Source: Clostridium carboxidivorans P7 (lineage in GTDB: Bacteria; Bacillota; Clostridia; Clostridiales; Clostridiaceae). Taken from it: 64,000 nucleotides of DNA. The notes below the pieces were generated by a model. The model saw only the letters and a list, made by a program, of their open reading frames with translations, was not told the DNA's origin and ran no database searches. Shown one piece after another: positions 18,697 through 27,880 of this stretch (position 1 is the stretch's first letter; every line of letters starts with the position of its first letter). The DNA lies in contig NZ_CP011803.1 of the NCBI RefSeq assembly GCF_001038625.1, positions 3,286,001 to 3,350,000 of the forward strand, written 5' to 3'. The position numbers and the translations under genes are program-made.

Positions 18697-20607
18697 TTAA
18701 TTATTAAGTTTTTGATTTATAATGTCCCAATAATCAGCATTTTCTAATCCTAATCTCCATATGGCAACTCCGGCTAAATTATAGTTATTTACAAGATCTA
18801 ATTTATAGCCAATGCTTGTACTATTTTCAAACCATACGCTATGATAAACACCATAATTATCAGTATAATTGAAATATGGACTTTTAGATGTTGAATCCCA
18901 TTTAACTTGAACACCATTTCTGTATGCTTTATTATAAGCTTGATTTATAGTATAAGCATCTGCACTATTGCCATTTGATGCCCAATCATATGCATATGCT
19001 GCTAATCCCAACATTATCTTATCATTAGGAATAACATTAACTGAATAATTAATTACTTTTTCTACCCAACCTATAGATGCAATAGCTCCTGGTGAACCAC
19101 CAGACCAATGTTCATCATAAGTCATTATCATAACTTTATCTGAAAATTTTCCAATTTCATTATAATCATATGCTCCAGTTCCTGCATCCTGAGGATTGTC
19201 CACAATTTTCGATGGAATTGATACAGTTACTTCAAATCCCTGTGGGTGCAATGTATTATATAAATCTCTTATAAATTGTGTAAATTCATCTCTGTTATAA
19301 TAAAATATACCTTCTAAATCCACATTTACACCTTTATAGTTATTCTTTTTTAAAGCATCCAATATATTATTTATCAAATTTTGCCTATTTGTATCACTTT
19401 CTAATAAAGCCTTAGTTATATTTCCATTAAAAGAATTTGATATCATAGCATAAGTTGAAATTTTATTTGCATTTGCATATTCTATTTGTTCCTGAGGAAC
19501 AGTACCTGTTATATTTCCAAGTCCATCCACATTATAAGTATCTGTAGCAATACCATCGATTAACCCTGAGTAACTAACCAAAGACTTATATGATAAGTCA
19601 TCTCCCGAATAGTAAGAACCTGTATATGCTAGTACACTTTTTGTAGGAAATAAAATCGATTGTACAAGCTTATCAGATATAACTCCGCTGCCACCTAATA
19701 CTTTAAAATAGTCTATATCATTTAATTTTGACTTAATTAAGCTTCTACCTTTAAAATAGTTTGTATTTACCAATACAATTGGTGAACTACTCTTTCCTGC
19801 AGCAGCAGAACCACATAATGCATCTGGGAAGTTTTCCCCTGAAGTTAAATATGTAGTTTTAAAATTTAAGTCCGATGAAAACTCATTTATAATAGCTATA
19901 TTAGTTTCATACCTATCACTTCCATTTAACCTTTTAACATTTGATATATTTTTTATAGAACTATTACTTATAACCCCAGTACCACCCAATACATAACATT
20001 TGTTTATTACATTGCTACTTATATATTCTTTAACACTATCTGGAAGAACATTAGTATCAGTGAGAATTATAGGCATAGCTTTCATAGCCGCTATAGGTGC
20101 TATAGATAATGCATCTGGAAAATTTTCGCCATATGCCAATATAATTTCATTACTTTGTCCTAATTCTTTTGCTACTTTTATACTAGTTTCATACCTATCT
20201 TGTCCACCTATGCGAATTGTATTTATATTATTATCATTTAATTCTTTTTCAACACTAGGAAGTATAACACCTTCCCCACCTATTATTAAAACCTGTTTAG
20301 TTTTTAATCTCTTAATTTCATCAAATACTTCAGAATTCAAACTATTTCCTTTAGTTATCAAAATAGGAGCATTATATTTTTTTGCAAGCGGCACAGCACA
20401 AATAGCATCTGGGAAATCTTCCCCTGAAGCCAACACAACATATTCTGATTCATTCCAACTATCTTGTGAAACTTTTACTGCCGTTTCATATCTATCTACT
20501 CCACCAATTCTTATACTATTTGGAGCCGCAGATACCTTTGTTACTAAAACAAAAAACAAAACTATAATTGTATAAAATGCTATGGAAAATTTTTTAATTG
20601 TAATCAT
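18697..20607 (-). CDS. Secreted cell-wall protein: three CWB2 repeats plus GH18-like domain
   Basis: The 636-residue protein has a signal peptide (to about residue 28, VSA-AP), three tandem cell-wall-binding type 2 repeats (RIGGVDRYETAVKVS, RIGGQDRYETSIKVA, RLNGSDRYETNIAII, each with ASGEDFPDA-type and VLGGxGVI motifs), then a glycoside hydrolase 18-like domain from about 325 to the end. The GH18 active-site strand reads NVDLEG, close to the family DxxDxDxE with Glu in place. CWB2 repeats bind secondary wall polymers in clostridia; the GH18 part resembles spore/wall N-acetylglucosaminidases. It is monocistronic, with AGGAGG before ATG 20607. Confidence 0.9.
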   Translation of the reverse strand: MITIKKFSIAFYTIIVLFFVLVTKVSAAPNSIRIGGVDRYETAVKVSQDSWNESEYVVLASGEDFPDAICAVPLAKKYNAPILITKGNSLNSEVFDEIKRLKTKQVLIIGGEGVILPSVEKELNDNNINTIRIGGQDRYETSIKVAKELGQSNEIILAYGENFPDALSIAPIAAMKAMPIILTDTNVLPDSVKEYISSNVINKCYVLGGTGVISNSSIKNISNVKRLNGSDRYETNIAIINEFSSDLNFKTTYLTSGENFPDALCGSAAAGKSSSPIVLVNTNYFKGRSLIKSKLNDIDYFKVLGGSGVISDKLVQSILFPTKSVLAYTGSYYSGDDLSYKSLVSYSGLIDGIATDTYNVDGLGNITGTVPQEQIEYANANKISTYAMISNSFNGNITKALLESDTNRQNLINNILDALKKNNYKGVNVDLEGIFYYNRDEFTQFIRDLYNTLHPQGFEVTVSIPSKIVDNPQDAGTGAYDYNEIGKFSDKVMIMTYDEHWSGGSPGAIASIGWVEKVINYSVNVIPNDKIMLGLAAYAYDWASNGNSADAYTINQAYNKAYRNGVQVKWDSTSKSPYFNYTDNYGVYHSVWFENSTSIGYKLDLVNNYNLAGVAIWRLGLENADYWDIINQKLNN

Positions 20608-20772
20608 TTTTTCCTCCTAGTATAACTTGTATTTATCCTAATATAATTATTTATGAAATTAGATTACAATTCAATAAGTATATTTATCCTTATATTCCAT
20701 GGTTTAAATTGGAGCTAGAAAGCATAACAGCTTTTATTACCTTTCCATATTAATCATTTTGCAAATTTCACG

Positions 20773-20803
20773 AAAAAAAATATGGCCATTACAGCCATAT
20801 TTC
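20773..20803 (-). terminator. Terminator after the spore-protein gene
   Basis: On the minus strand AATATGGC, a short loop and GCCATATT are followed by a run of T. It lies 36 bp beyond the stop at 20839. Confidence 0.85.
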
Positions 20804-20838
20804 AATATTGGTATATTTTTATTAATTATAGAATTACA

Positions 20839-21039
20839 TTATCTTTTCCCACCTACCATATTTTCTTCTGCTGCTTTAACCATTCTTTTTACCATTTCTC
20901 CACCTACGTTACCTGAATTTTTATCATTACCAAATTGTTTTCTATTCATAACATTTTCTAATGCCATATCTTTTGCCACTTCTACTTTAAATTTATCAAT
21001 CTTTCCTTCTGACGATGGTACTAATGGTTTTTTTGACAT
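20839..21039 (-). CDS. Alpha/beta-type small acid-soluble spore protein
   Basis: This 66-residue protein has the alpha/beta SASP pattern: a central KFKVEVAKDMAL segment ending the first helix, and a C-terminal GNVGGEMVKRMVKAAEENM, which matches the second family signature. SASPs coat and protect DNA in the dormant spore core and are cleaved by GPR at germination near an acidic site in the first half. The start follows GAGGAGG. Single gene with its own terminator; transcription by sigma-G in the forespore is expected from the family. Confidence 0.9.
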   Translation of the reverse strand: MSKKPLVPSSEGKIDKFKVEVAKDMALENVMNRKQFGNDKNSGNVGGEMVKRMVKAAEENMVGGKR

Positions 21040-21129
21040 TTCAATACCTCCTCATATTCTTCATATATGTGTAGTTTGTTTTTTTTTATTTTATTATTCA
21101 TTTACTAAAATAATACTTTTATGTAAGTT

Positions 21130-21383
21130 CTAAAAACTTAACTTAAAATTATTTAAAATCTATAGAATTCCTTGATGTTATATTTTAATCTTACAGTAGC
21201 GCGATAACTCTTTTTAAGATCATGAATCATAACTTTATCTGATATATAACATGCATCAATAAAAAGATAGTTTATTTTTGTAGAGGATACAAAATCATCT
21301 AACATATTCAGTCAGTTTATACTTTTGTTTCGCCTTTAACTTGGTAATATAATCTTAGATTATAAATCAAGTTTAATAATATA
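21130..21383. other. Intergenic region without recognisable features
   Basis: Between the SASP gene and the next terminator I see no ORF with a ribosome site, no repeat shared with other parts of the window and no clear structured RNA. Confidence 0.4.
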
Positions 21384-21427
21384 AAAACACTACAAATCAG
21401 CTGCTTTATAACTGATTTATAGTGTTT
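21384..21427 (-). terminator. Terminator of the carrier/CoA-transferase/lyase operon
   Basis: On the minus strand AAACACTATAAATCAG pairs with CTGATTTGTAGTGTTT and is followed by TTTTATATTATT. It is 63 bp past the lyase stop. Confidence 0.85.
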
Positions 21428-21489
21428 CTTTAAGCTATTTTCTAATTTTTTTCATTAACAATTACTTTCTTCTAAAAACAAGTATCTCA

Positions 21490-22401
21490 TTAAATTCCTA
21501 CACAATTGCTTTTAACATGAACCATATGACCAGTAAAGTTCATATCTAATTTCTCTTCCAATTCTTTGGATATACTTACCAATGCATTCAAATCAATGTT
21601 TGTCTCCACTTTAATTTCATTTAGCATATTTACAAGATCTTCAGTTGCTGTATTTCCAGCAGCTCCTGGTGCAAAAGGACATCCTCCTAATCCACCAATT
21701 GATGTTTCAAATACGCTTATTCCAGCCTCTATAGCTGCAAGATAATTTGCAATTCCCATTCCACGGGTATCATGCAAATGTAATCCTACAGGTATATTTT
21801 GAAACTCCTTAGAAACCTTTTGCGATAATTCATACACTTGCTTTGGATTAGCTATTCCAATAGTATCACATAAAGTTATAGTATTTATTCCTATTTTTTC
21901 TGCAGATCTAATAAGGTTAATAACCAAATCTTCACCTACTTGTCCCATAAATGGACATCCAAAAGCTGTGGCTACATCTAGTCGTATTTGTATATCTGGT
22001 AATTCAGCTCTAATATCAGCCAATCCTTCTAATGACTGTTGTACAGTACGATTTATATTAGCAAGGTTATGCTTTTCACTGGCAGATATAACATAAGTTA
22101 TTTCTCTTAACCCACATCCATAAGCTTTTTTAGCACCTACTAAATTAGGAACAAGCGCAAAAGTTCTTATTTCTTTCTCATTAAGCTCATCAATTACTGC
22201 TTTTGTTACAGCTTCAGCATCTTTCATTTGAGGAATAGCCTTTGGATGTACAAAGGAAGTCATTTCCATTTCCTTTATACCAGCATCGATTAAATCTTTA
22301 ATCAATTTTATTTTAACTTCTGTAGGTATCCAATTCTTTAGATTCTGTAATCCATCTCGAGGGCCTACTTCCACTACTTTAATTCTATCTCCAAATTTCA
22401 T
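21490..22401 (-). CDS. Hydroxymethylglutaryl-CoA lyase family enzyme
   Basis: This 303-residue TIM-barrel lyase of the HMGL-like family shows VVEVGPRDGLQN (catalytic Arg-Asp), the metal-binding HLHDTRGMG and the signature GGLGGCPFAPGAAGN with the catalytic Cys. HMG-CoA lyases split 3-hydroxy-3-methylglutaryl-CoA into acetyl-CoA and acetoacetate; related enzymes cleave similar 3-hydroxy-3-methyl acyl-CoAs. It follows the CoA-transferase by 28 bp (GGAGG before ATG 22401) and ends the operon. No leucine-degradation genes are nearby, so the substrate is probably delivered by the upstream carrier and CoA-transferase. Confidence 0.88.
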   Translation of the reverse strand: MKFGDRIKVVEVGPRDGLQNLKNWIPTEVKIKLIKDLIDAGIKEMEMTSFVHPKAIPQMKDAEAVTKAVIDELNEKEIRTFALVPNLVGAKKAYGCGLREITYVISASEKHNLANINRTVQQSLEGLADIRAELPDIQIRLDVATAFGCPFMGQVGEDLVINLIRSAEKIGINTITLCDTIGIANPKQVYELSQKVSKEFQNIPVGLHLHDTRGMGIANYLAAIEAGISVFETSIGGLGGCPFAPGAAGNTATEDLVNMLNEIKVETNIDLNALVSISKELEEKLDMNFTGHMVHVKSNCVGI

Positions 22402-22429
22402 AATTATTTTCCTCCAAATACACTATTGA

Positions 22430-23626
22430 TTATAGTATTCCCTCTTGTATCATATTTTCAATTTCTTTTTCGCTTAAACCCATAAATTCTTTGTAAAATT
22501 CTTTATTATGCTGACCTAAAACTGGTGCTGGCGTTTTAACAGATGTTTTTGTTTCTGAAAGCTTAATATGAGATCCTGTTATTTTCATTTTTCCAGCTAC
22601 AGGATGCTCTACATCTACAAACATTTCTCTTACTCCTGCTATATGTGGATCTTTAACAACTCTATCAATAGTATTAATTGGAGCAACTGGAACCCCAGCT
22701 TCTAATAATATATCCACAATTTCATCTATTGTATGTTCTAGTGTCCAAGCTTCAACTATCTTTTTGACTTCTACATGACGTTTAACACGTTTTATATTTT
22801 TATCAAAATCTTCACAAGTTGCTAGTTCTGGTTTATTCATTACCTCACATACTTTTCCCCATAATTTATCATTAGCTGCTCCTATAACAACGCTGCCATC
22901 TTTAGCTCTAAATGAATCATAAGGATAGCATGATTCATAACGATTACCAATACGTTCTGGTATACGTCCTTCTACTAAATATATTTGATTTATAATTTCC
23001 ATACTTGCTACTGTTGAATCAACAAGAGACACATCTACTTTTTGACCTATTCCTGTTTTATCTCTATAATGTAATGCGGCTAAAGTCCCTATTGTAACTG
23101 ATAAACCTGCTAAAACATCAGACATTGCTGTACCTGTACGAGTTGGTTCTCCACCTGGTTGTCCTGTTGTACTCATTAGACCACTCATAGCTTGTCCTAT
23201 TATGTCATATCCAGCACGGTTCTTATATGGTCCATAGTGTCCAAATCCTGATACACAAGCATATACAATTCCAGGATTAACCTTCTTTAATGTTTCATAA
23301 CCTAATCCTAACTTTTCCATTGTTCCTGGACGATAATTTTCCATTACTATATCAGCCTTTTTAACCATTTCAAGAAAAATCTCTTTTCCACGTGAATGTT
23401 TAAGGTTAAGTGTTATACCTGTTTTGTTACGATTTAGATTCATATAATATGAACTTTCACCTTTTACAAAAGGACCAAACTGTCTGCTGTCGTCTCCTTT
23501 TTTAGGCATTTCGATTTTTATTATATCTGCTCCCATATCTGCCATCATCATAGTTGCAAATGGTCCTGCTAAAACCCTAGTCAAATCTAAAACCTTTACT
23601 CCTTGTAGTGCTCCTGTATTTATCAT
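22430..23626 (-). CDS. Class III (CaiB/BaiF family) CoA-transferase
   Basis: This 398-residue protein moves CoA between carboxylates. It has the N-terminal VLDLTRVLAGPFATMMMADMG, EMPKKGDDSR, NLNRNKTGITLNLK, and TAMSDVLAGL, where the Asp corresponds to the catalytic Asp of formyl-CoA transferase. The start follows AGGAGAG. Sitting between a dicarboxylate carrier and an HMG-CoA-lyase-type enzyme, it probably activates an imported dicarboxylate, with succinyl-CoA or acetyl-CoA as donor (inference). Confidence 0.9.
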   Translation of the reverse strand: MINTGALQGVKVLDLTRVLAGPFATMMMADMGADIIKIEMPKKGDDSRQFGPFVKGESSYYMNLNRNKTGITLNLKHSRGKEIFLEMVKKADIVMENYRPGTMEKLGLGYETLKKVNPGIVYACVSGFGHYGPYKNRAGYDIIGQAMSGLMSTTGQPGGEPTRTGTAMSDVLAGLSVTIGTLAALHYRDKTGIGQKVDVSLVDSTVASMEIINQIYLVEGRIPERIGNRYESCYPYDSFRAKDGSVVIGAANDKLWGKVCEVMNKPELATCEDFDKNIKRVKRHVEVKKIVEAWTLEHTIDEIVDILLEAGVPVAPINTIDRVVKDPHIAGVREMFVDVEHPVAGKMKITGSHIKLSETKTSVKTPAPVLGQHNKEFYKEFMGLSEKEIENMIQEGIL

Positions 23627-23715
23627 ATATATCTCTCCTTACTATAATTTTTTAATTTATTTTATTTACTATTTATTTTTGAGGCAATTATATGCCATGG
23701 TTTATTTAAATTTTT

Positions 23716-24978
23716 TTATCCTATTACTCTATAGCCTCCTAAAAGTGCTATTAAAGCAATAAGTACCATGCCAACTACTGACCAGATAAATAATTCTACG
23801 AATAATTTACTTTGTTCTGCTTCACTACAATCAGTATTGGCAACGTATGCAGCTAATATCATAGCTCCCCCTGTGGAACCCGGGCTTAATGCTCCAGCTA
23901 CTGATGAAGCAATGACTATAGCTGAAGTTAATTCTGTTCCTGAAACACCACCGCCAACTGTATGAGCAATTGTACCTACTGTTGGCACTAAGGTTGGAAT
24001 AACTACACCTAAGGTTGAGCTAAACCAAGTCATAGCACCAGATGTTATGGCCATAATAAAAGATGACGTAGTTGGTGTCATAAATTTAGCCAAAGTTTTT
24101 GCTAATAAATCAATTCCTCCTGTAACTATAACTATGTTCATAAGAACTCCAGCACCTGTTACAAGTAGTAAAATTCCCCATGGAACAGCTTTTATACACT
24201 CTTTTTCATCCGCAACCTTTAAAGCTAAAAGCACAGCAGCTATTAAAAATGAAGTTAATCCAACATTGTACTTTAGAACTGTAACAGAAAATATCATAAT
24301 AATTACGCCAATTATTGTAATTACTTGATTTTTAGTAAATTTAGGTAATTCGCTTAACTTTAAAGGATTTTCGCCTTCGGTCTTATAGCCTTTATAGTAT
24401 ACGTATACTAATATTGCCAAAATAATTGTTGAAATTGTCGCATTTATTAATGCAGGTGTCATAACATTTGTAATACCCTGCTTTGAAGTTATACTAGTAA
24501 TAAGAATACCTTCTGGTGTAATAGCAGTCATTCTACCAGCCAAAGTACCTATTACCCCAATTGCAGATAACATTATTGGGCTAATTTTTAATATTATAGC
24601 TAGAGGTGCTGAAAACATTACTACAATAGGAATAGCTGGTACAGCTCCAGGTCCAGCTGCTGCAATGAGAAAACCTACTAAATATACTACTGCCGGAATT
24701 AGCTTAGTTCTTTTTCCAGCTAAAGCAACTGCTTTTTTGGCTATCAACTCTAAGGTTCCGTTTACCTGAACAATACTAAATAAGAAAGTTATACCAGCCA
24801 GCATTACGAAAAGAGACGAACTAAAACCAGCTATAATTTTTGTATCACTTAATCCTACTAATTTACCAACTACCATCGCTAATGCTATAGCCACTATTCC
24901 TACATTCATTTTCTTTACAAACCCTAGCACTATCGCTAGAACCAGAAAAGCTAAGGACAACAAAGCTCCATTATTCAT
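23716..24978 (-). CDS. MatC-like dicarboxylate carrier
   Basis: This 420-residue integral membrane protein has about 11-12 hydrophobic segments. Its N-terminal half resembles the MatC (dicarboxylate/malonate carrier) family: LAIVLGFVKKMNVGIVAIALA and GFSSSLFVMLAGITFLFSI, plus the PGAVPAIPIVVMF loop. The second half has ATSGAMTWFSSTLGVVIPTLVP and a GALSPGSTGGAM loop. It is first in the operon, with a strong GGAGG site and a leader of about 270 nt from the sigma-54 promoter. The leader holds an AGGAGGTG without a long ORF. The substrate is unknown. Confidence 0.82.
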   Translation of the reverse strand: MNNGALLSLAFLVLAIVLGFVKKMNVGIVAIALAMVVGKLVGLSDTKIIAGFSSSLFVMLAGITFLFSIVQVNGTLELIAKKAVALAGKRTKLIPAVVYLVGFLIAAAGPGAVPAIPIVVMFSAPLAIILKISPIMLSAIGVIGTLAGRMTAITPEGILITSITSKQGITNVMTPALINATISTIILAILVYVYYKGYKTEGENPLKLSELPKFTKNQVITIIGVIIMIFSVTVLKYNVGLTSFLIAAVLLALKVADEKECIKAVPWGILLLVTGAGVLMNIVIVTGGIDLLAKTLAKFMTPTTSSFIMAITSGAMTWFSSTLGVVIPTLVPTVGTIAHTVGGGVSGTELTSAIVIASSVAGALSPGSTGGAMILAAYVANTDCSEAEQSKLFVELFIWSVVGMVLIALIALLGGYRVIG

Positions 24979-25260
24979 ACTATTTTTTCCTCCAAATATG
25001 TTTTTACATAGTTTAATAAGCTTAATTCGTTATTTATCATAATTCATGATTTTTTACAGGCTTATTCCCACCTCCTAAACGTTTACTCATTTCTCTTAAG
25101 AAAAAATCTCACAAGTTTATTAATAATGCTGTAAAATTCATATTAGTATGATTGTTACTATTATCACTAATAACCTAGGTATCAATTCTATCAGTTTAAA
25201 TAACTTTTTTACTAGCTAGCTATGGTTTTAAAAATTTTATTTACTGACATTTATATAAAT

Positions 25261-25276
25261 AGCAATAAGCATGCCA
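25261..25276 (-). promoter_or_regulatory. Sigma-54 (-24/-12) promoter of the carrier operon
   Basis: On the minus strand TGGCATGCTTATTGCT matches the consensus TGGCACR-N4-TTGCW with only C to T at one position. It overlaps an inverted repeat (AAGCATGCCAAAAAC ... GTTTTTGGCATGCTT, 25268-25303) that may also end the regulator transcript. The sigma-54 activator gene lies just upstream. Confidence 0.82.
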
Positions 25277-25318
25277 AAAACTTTTTAACGGTTTTTGGCA
25301 TGCTTCAAGAATATCTTG

Positions 25319-25424
25319 TATCATTTTTGATTTTAATATTTAATTAAAATTTTCAAAAACTGCTTTACACATAAGGAGTTTGACTCAGTATCATTTTTGA
25401 TAGTAAATAAAATCATTTTTGATA
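25319..25424. promoter_or_regulatory. Three putative upstream activator sites
   Basis: The near-palindrome TATCATTTTTGATA occurs at 25319-25332 (TATCATTTTTGATT), 25389-25402 (exact) and 25411-25424 (AATCATTTTTGATA). The last two are 22 bp apart, about two helical turns. They lie roughly 45-150 bp upstream of the sigma-54 promoter, the expected place for an enhancer-binding protein, and sit between the regulator gene and its likely target. Confidence 0.7.
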
Positions 25425-25431
25425 CTCAACT

Positions 25432-27339
25432 TTATATCTTTCTCCAAAATGTAGCACGGCCTATTTTTAGTTCCTTAATTACTTTATCTTTATCTTGATC
25501 ATATTTTAATAACATAGAATTTATAATATATTTTTCAAATTCTTTAACAGCATCTTTTAATCCATTCTTCAAATTTACTTTCACTACGATATGCTCATCC
25601 ATTGCTTCTACTGTATGCATAACTTTTCTTAAGGTTTCGGCCCAGTTATGAGACTTAGTTTGTACAGCTACTAAAGCTAATCTCTCTATAATATTATTAA
25701 ATTCTCTTATATTTCCCGGCCAATCATATTCAATGAGTAAAGGATTAATCTCCTTTATCACTTTATTAAAATCAATATCATAGTTCTCTGCAAACTTCTT
25801 TAATAATTTATTTGCTATTAATGAAATATCCTCTTTACGTTCTCTTAATGGTGGTAATATAATATTAAACACATTCAACCTATAATATAAATCTTGTCTA
25901 AACTCTCCTGTTTCAATCTGCTTTTCTAAGTTCTGGTTTGTAGCACTAACTATTCTTATGTCTATAGGAATAACCTTATCTCCACCTACTCTCATTATCT
26001 CCTTCTCCTGAATTACTCTAAGCAGCCTTGCTTGCAACCCTTTAGATATTTCACCTATTTCATCAAGAAAAATTGTTCCATTATGAGCTAGTTCAAAAAG
26101 CCCTTGCTTTCCTTCTTTTTTAGCTCCAGTAAATGCTCCTCCCTCATATCCAAAAAGTTCACTTTCAAGTAAATTATCAGGTATAGCTGCACAGTTAACA
26201 GCTACAAAAGGTCCATTACTACGAGTACTTGCGTTATGAATACTTTGTGCAAATAGTTCTTTTCCTGTACCTGATTCTCCTTGTATCAAAATTTCAGCAT
26301 CAGTTTTGGCATATAAATCTGCAATTTTCTTTAATTCAATCATACTTTCATTAGCTGTCAGTATATCCTCAAAAAAATACTTAGCAACAAAACCTTTTTT
26401 ATATATTCTTTCTCTTATTTTCTGTTCCAATTGTTGTATCTTAGTTATATCTTCAAAGGTACTTACAACACCTATTCGCTTACCGTCTACTTCAATTGGT
26501 ATACGATTTGTTGCTATAGTTCCTCCATTTATATCCTGTAGTACACCAATCTCCGCCTCCCCACTCTCTAGTACATTATGCATTCTAGTGTTAGGTATTG
26601 TTTCAAATGCATCTTTTCCAAGAACCTTTTTTGATGATAAATCAAAAATTTTCTCTGCTGCTGGATTATACAGCACTATTTTATTATGTTCATTTGTTAC
26701 AATAACTCCTTGCGTTATAGAATCTAGTATAACTTTAAGCCTTGCAGAACGTGCTGCCTCAATTTTACGAACTTCTGCTATATGCAAGGCTTCTTGCAAT
26801 GATTGTTGAATGGCCTCTTCTCCACATTCAACGAGTACACCTCTTAATCCATATTTTTGAGCAGTTAATACTGCAGGCATACCTCCTACAACTACTTTAA
26901 TCCCCTTACTCTTTATCTCATTCATAGCCTGATCTATATCTTCTTCATTCTTAAAAATATACTCATATATTTTTACATCCAAGATATCTTCTATGTTTTT
27001 AATACCAAATATGGTTTTTCCATAAGTAAATACTGATACTTCGCTTGTGATTTCTTTTGCATAATGAATGGATTTAAGCACATCAAAGGCTGTTACTGGT
27101 ATAGCCACAACAGGTATATCAACTGCCTTTTTTATATAATCAGCAGTACCCCCTCTGCTTAAAAAAACATCTACTTTATTTTGTAACTTACTGGCTATGT
27201 TAGCCGCTTCATTAAGTGATGCCACTTCAATATGTGCTTTTACATTACTTTTTTCTGTTATACTTTTAAACAACTCACCCATATATTCATATGGAGTTAT
27301 AAGAGTAATGTTAAAAGAAGAACCTCTAAACTCTTCCAC
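25432..27339 (-). CDS. PrpR-like sigma-54-dependent transcriptional activator
   Basis: The 635-residue protein has a PrpR_N-type sensory domain (about 1-185; FNITLITPYEYMG..., DVFLSRGGTADYI), a PAS domain (about 200-300), a sigma-54-interacting AAA+ domain (about 325-550) with Walker A GESGTGKE, the GAFTGA loop and Walker B IFLDEIGE, and a C-terminal Fis-type helix-turn-helix (KVIKELKIGRATFWRK). PrpR-type proteins sense small acids or their derivatives. It lies directly upstream of a sigma-54 promoter with three palindromic sites, so it very likely activates the carrier/CoA-transferase/lyase operon. Ends at 25432 with a short tail. Confidence 0.92.
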   Translation of the reverse strand: MEEFRGSSFNITLITPYEYMGELFKSITEKSNVKAHIEVASLNEAANIASKLQNKVDVFLSRGGTADYIKKAVDIPVVAIPVTAFDVLKSIHYAKEITSEVSVFTYGKTIFGIKNIEDILDVKIYEYIFKNEEDIDQAMNEIKSKGIKVVVGGMPAVLTAQKYGLRGVLVECGEEAIQQSLQEALHIAEVRKIEAARSARLKVILDSITQGVIVTNEHNKIVLYNPAAEKIFDLSSKKVLGKDAFETIPNTRMHNVLESGEAEIGVLQDINGGTIATNRIPIEVDGKRIGVVSTFEDITKIQQLEQKIRERIYKKGFVAKYFFEDILTANESMIELKKIADLYAKTDAEILIQGESGTGKELFAQSIHNASTRSNGPFVAVNCAAIPDNLLESELFGYEGGAFTGAKKEGKQGLFELAHNGTIFLDEIGEISKGLQARLLRVIQEKEIMRVGGDKVIPIDIRIVSATNQNLEKQIETGEFRQDLYYRLNVFNIILPPLRERKEDISLIANKLLKKFAENYDIDFNKVIKEINPLLIEYDWPGNIREFNNIIERLALVAVQTKSHNWAETLRKVMHTVEAMDEHIVVKVNLKNGLKDAVKEFEKYIINSMLLKYDQDKDKVIKELKIGRATFWRKI

Positions 27340-27880
27340 AAATATTTCCTCCTTCTTTCACATAAATATCTATATTTTAGCAAAGCTGATCTTACCATAA
27401 CTGCATGTAGTAAATTAACTCCTCACTTCTTGTTAGTAAAATTTATTTTCAATCAATTCTAAATGAATTTGTTTCATTAAATCCCCTCATTTCCCAACTC
27501 CACAATATTGCCAAAGATAGACCAATTTCTTTTTCCAATTTAATAAATGGATATTTAACACAAGATGAATTCTTATTATATTGTTTTTTACCTACAATTT
27601 TGTTTTACTTCAATTCTTCAAAAGTTTTTATAACAGCTGCTGATTAAAATTATAATAATAATAATTTTAATCGTAAAGGCGTTTTATAATCAATTTGTTA
27701 ATCTCATCTCATAAATACCACTAGCAGTACCCCCAATTACTTAAAACTTTAAACAATATTTATTACACTATTGTAAACATGAAAACATTTTACCACTATT
27801 TGCGTGTTGCCTATATTAGCTTGCCCCAATATAATTGTACTTGTACTTAATACAAAAATTAATAATAAGGAGATTAATTT
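27340..27880. other. Intergenic region between divergent genes
   Basis: These 540 bp carry no supported ORF. The only clear structure is a hairpin, GATTAAAATTAT (27642-27653) with ATAATTTTAATC (27661-27672). Promoters for the activator gene (minus) and the cell-wall hydrolase gene (plus) must lie here. Confidence 0.4.

Noticed and set aside
20000..20575. 191-codon plus-strand ORF inside the CWB2-GH18 gene
   Set aside because: It is antisense to the CWB2 repeats, and its length comes from the repeat's codon structure. No ribosome site or family motif was seen.
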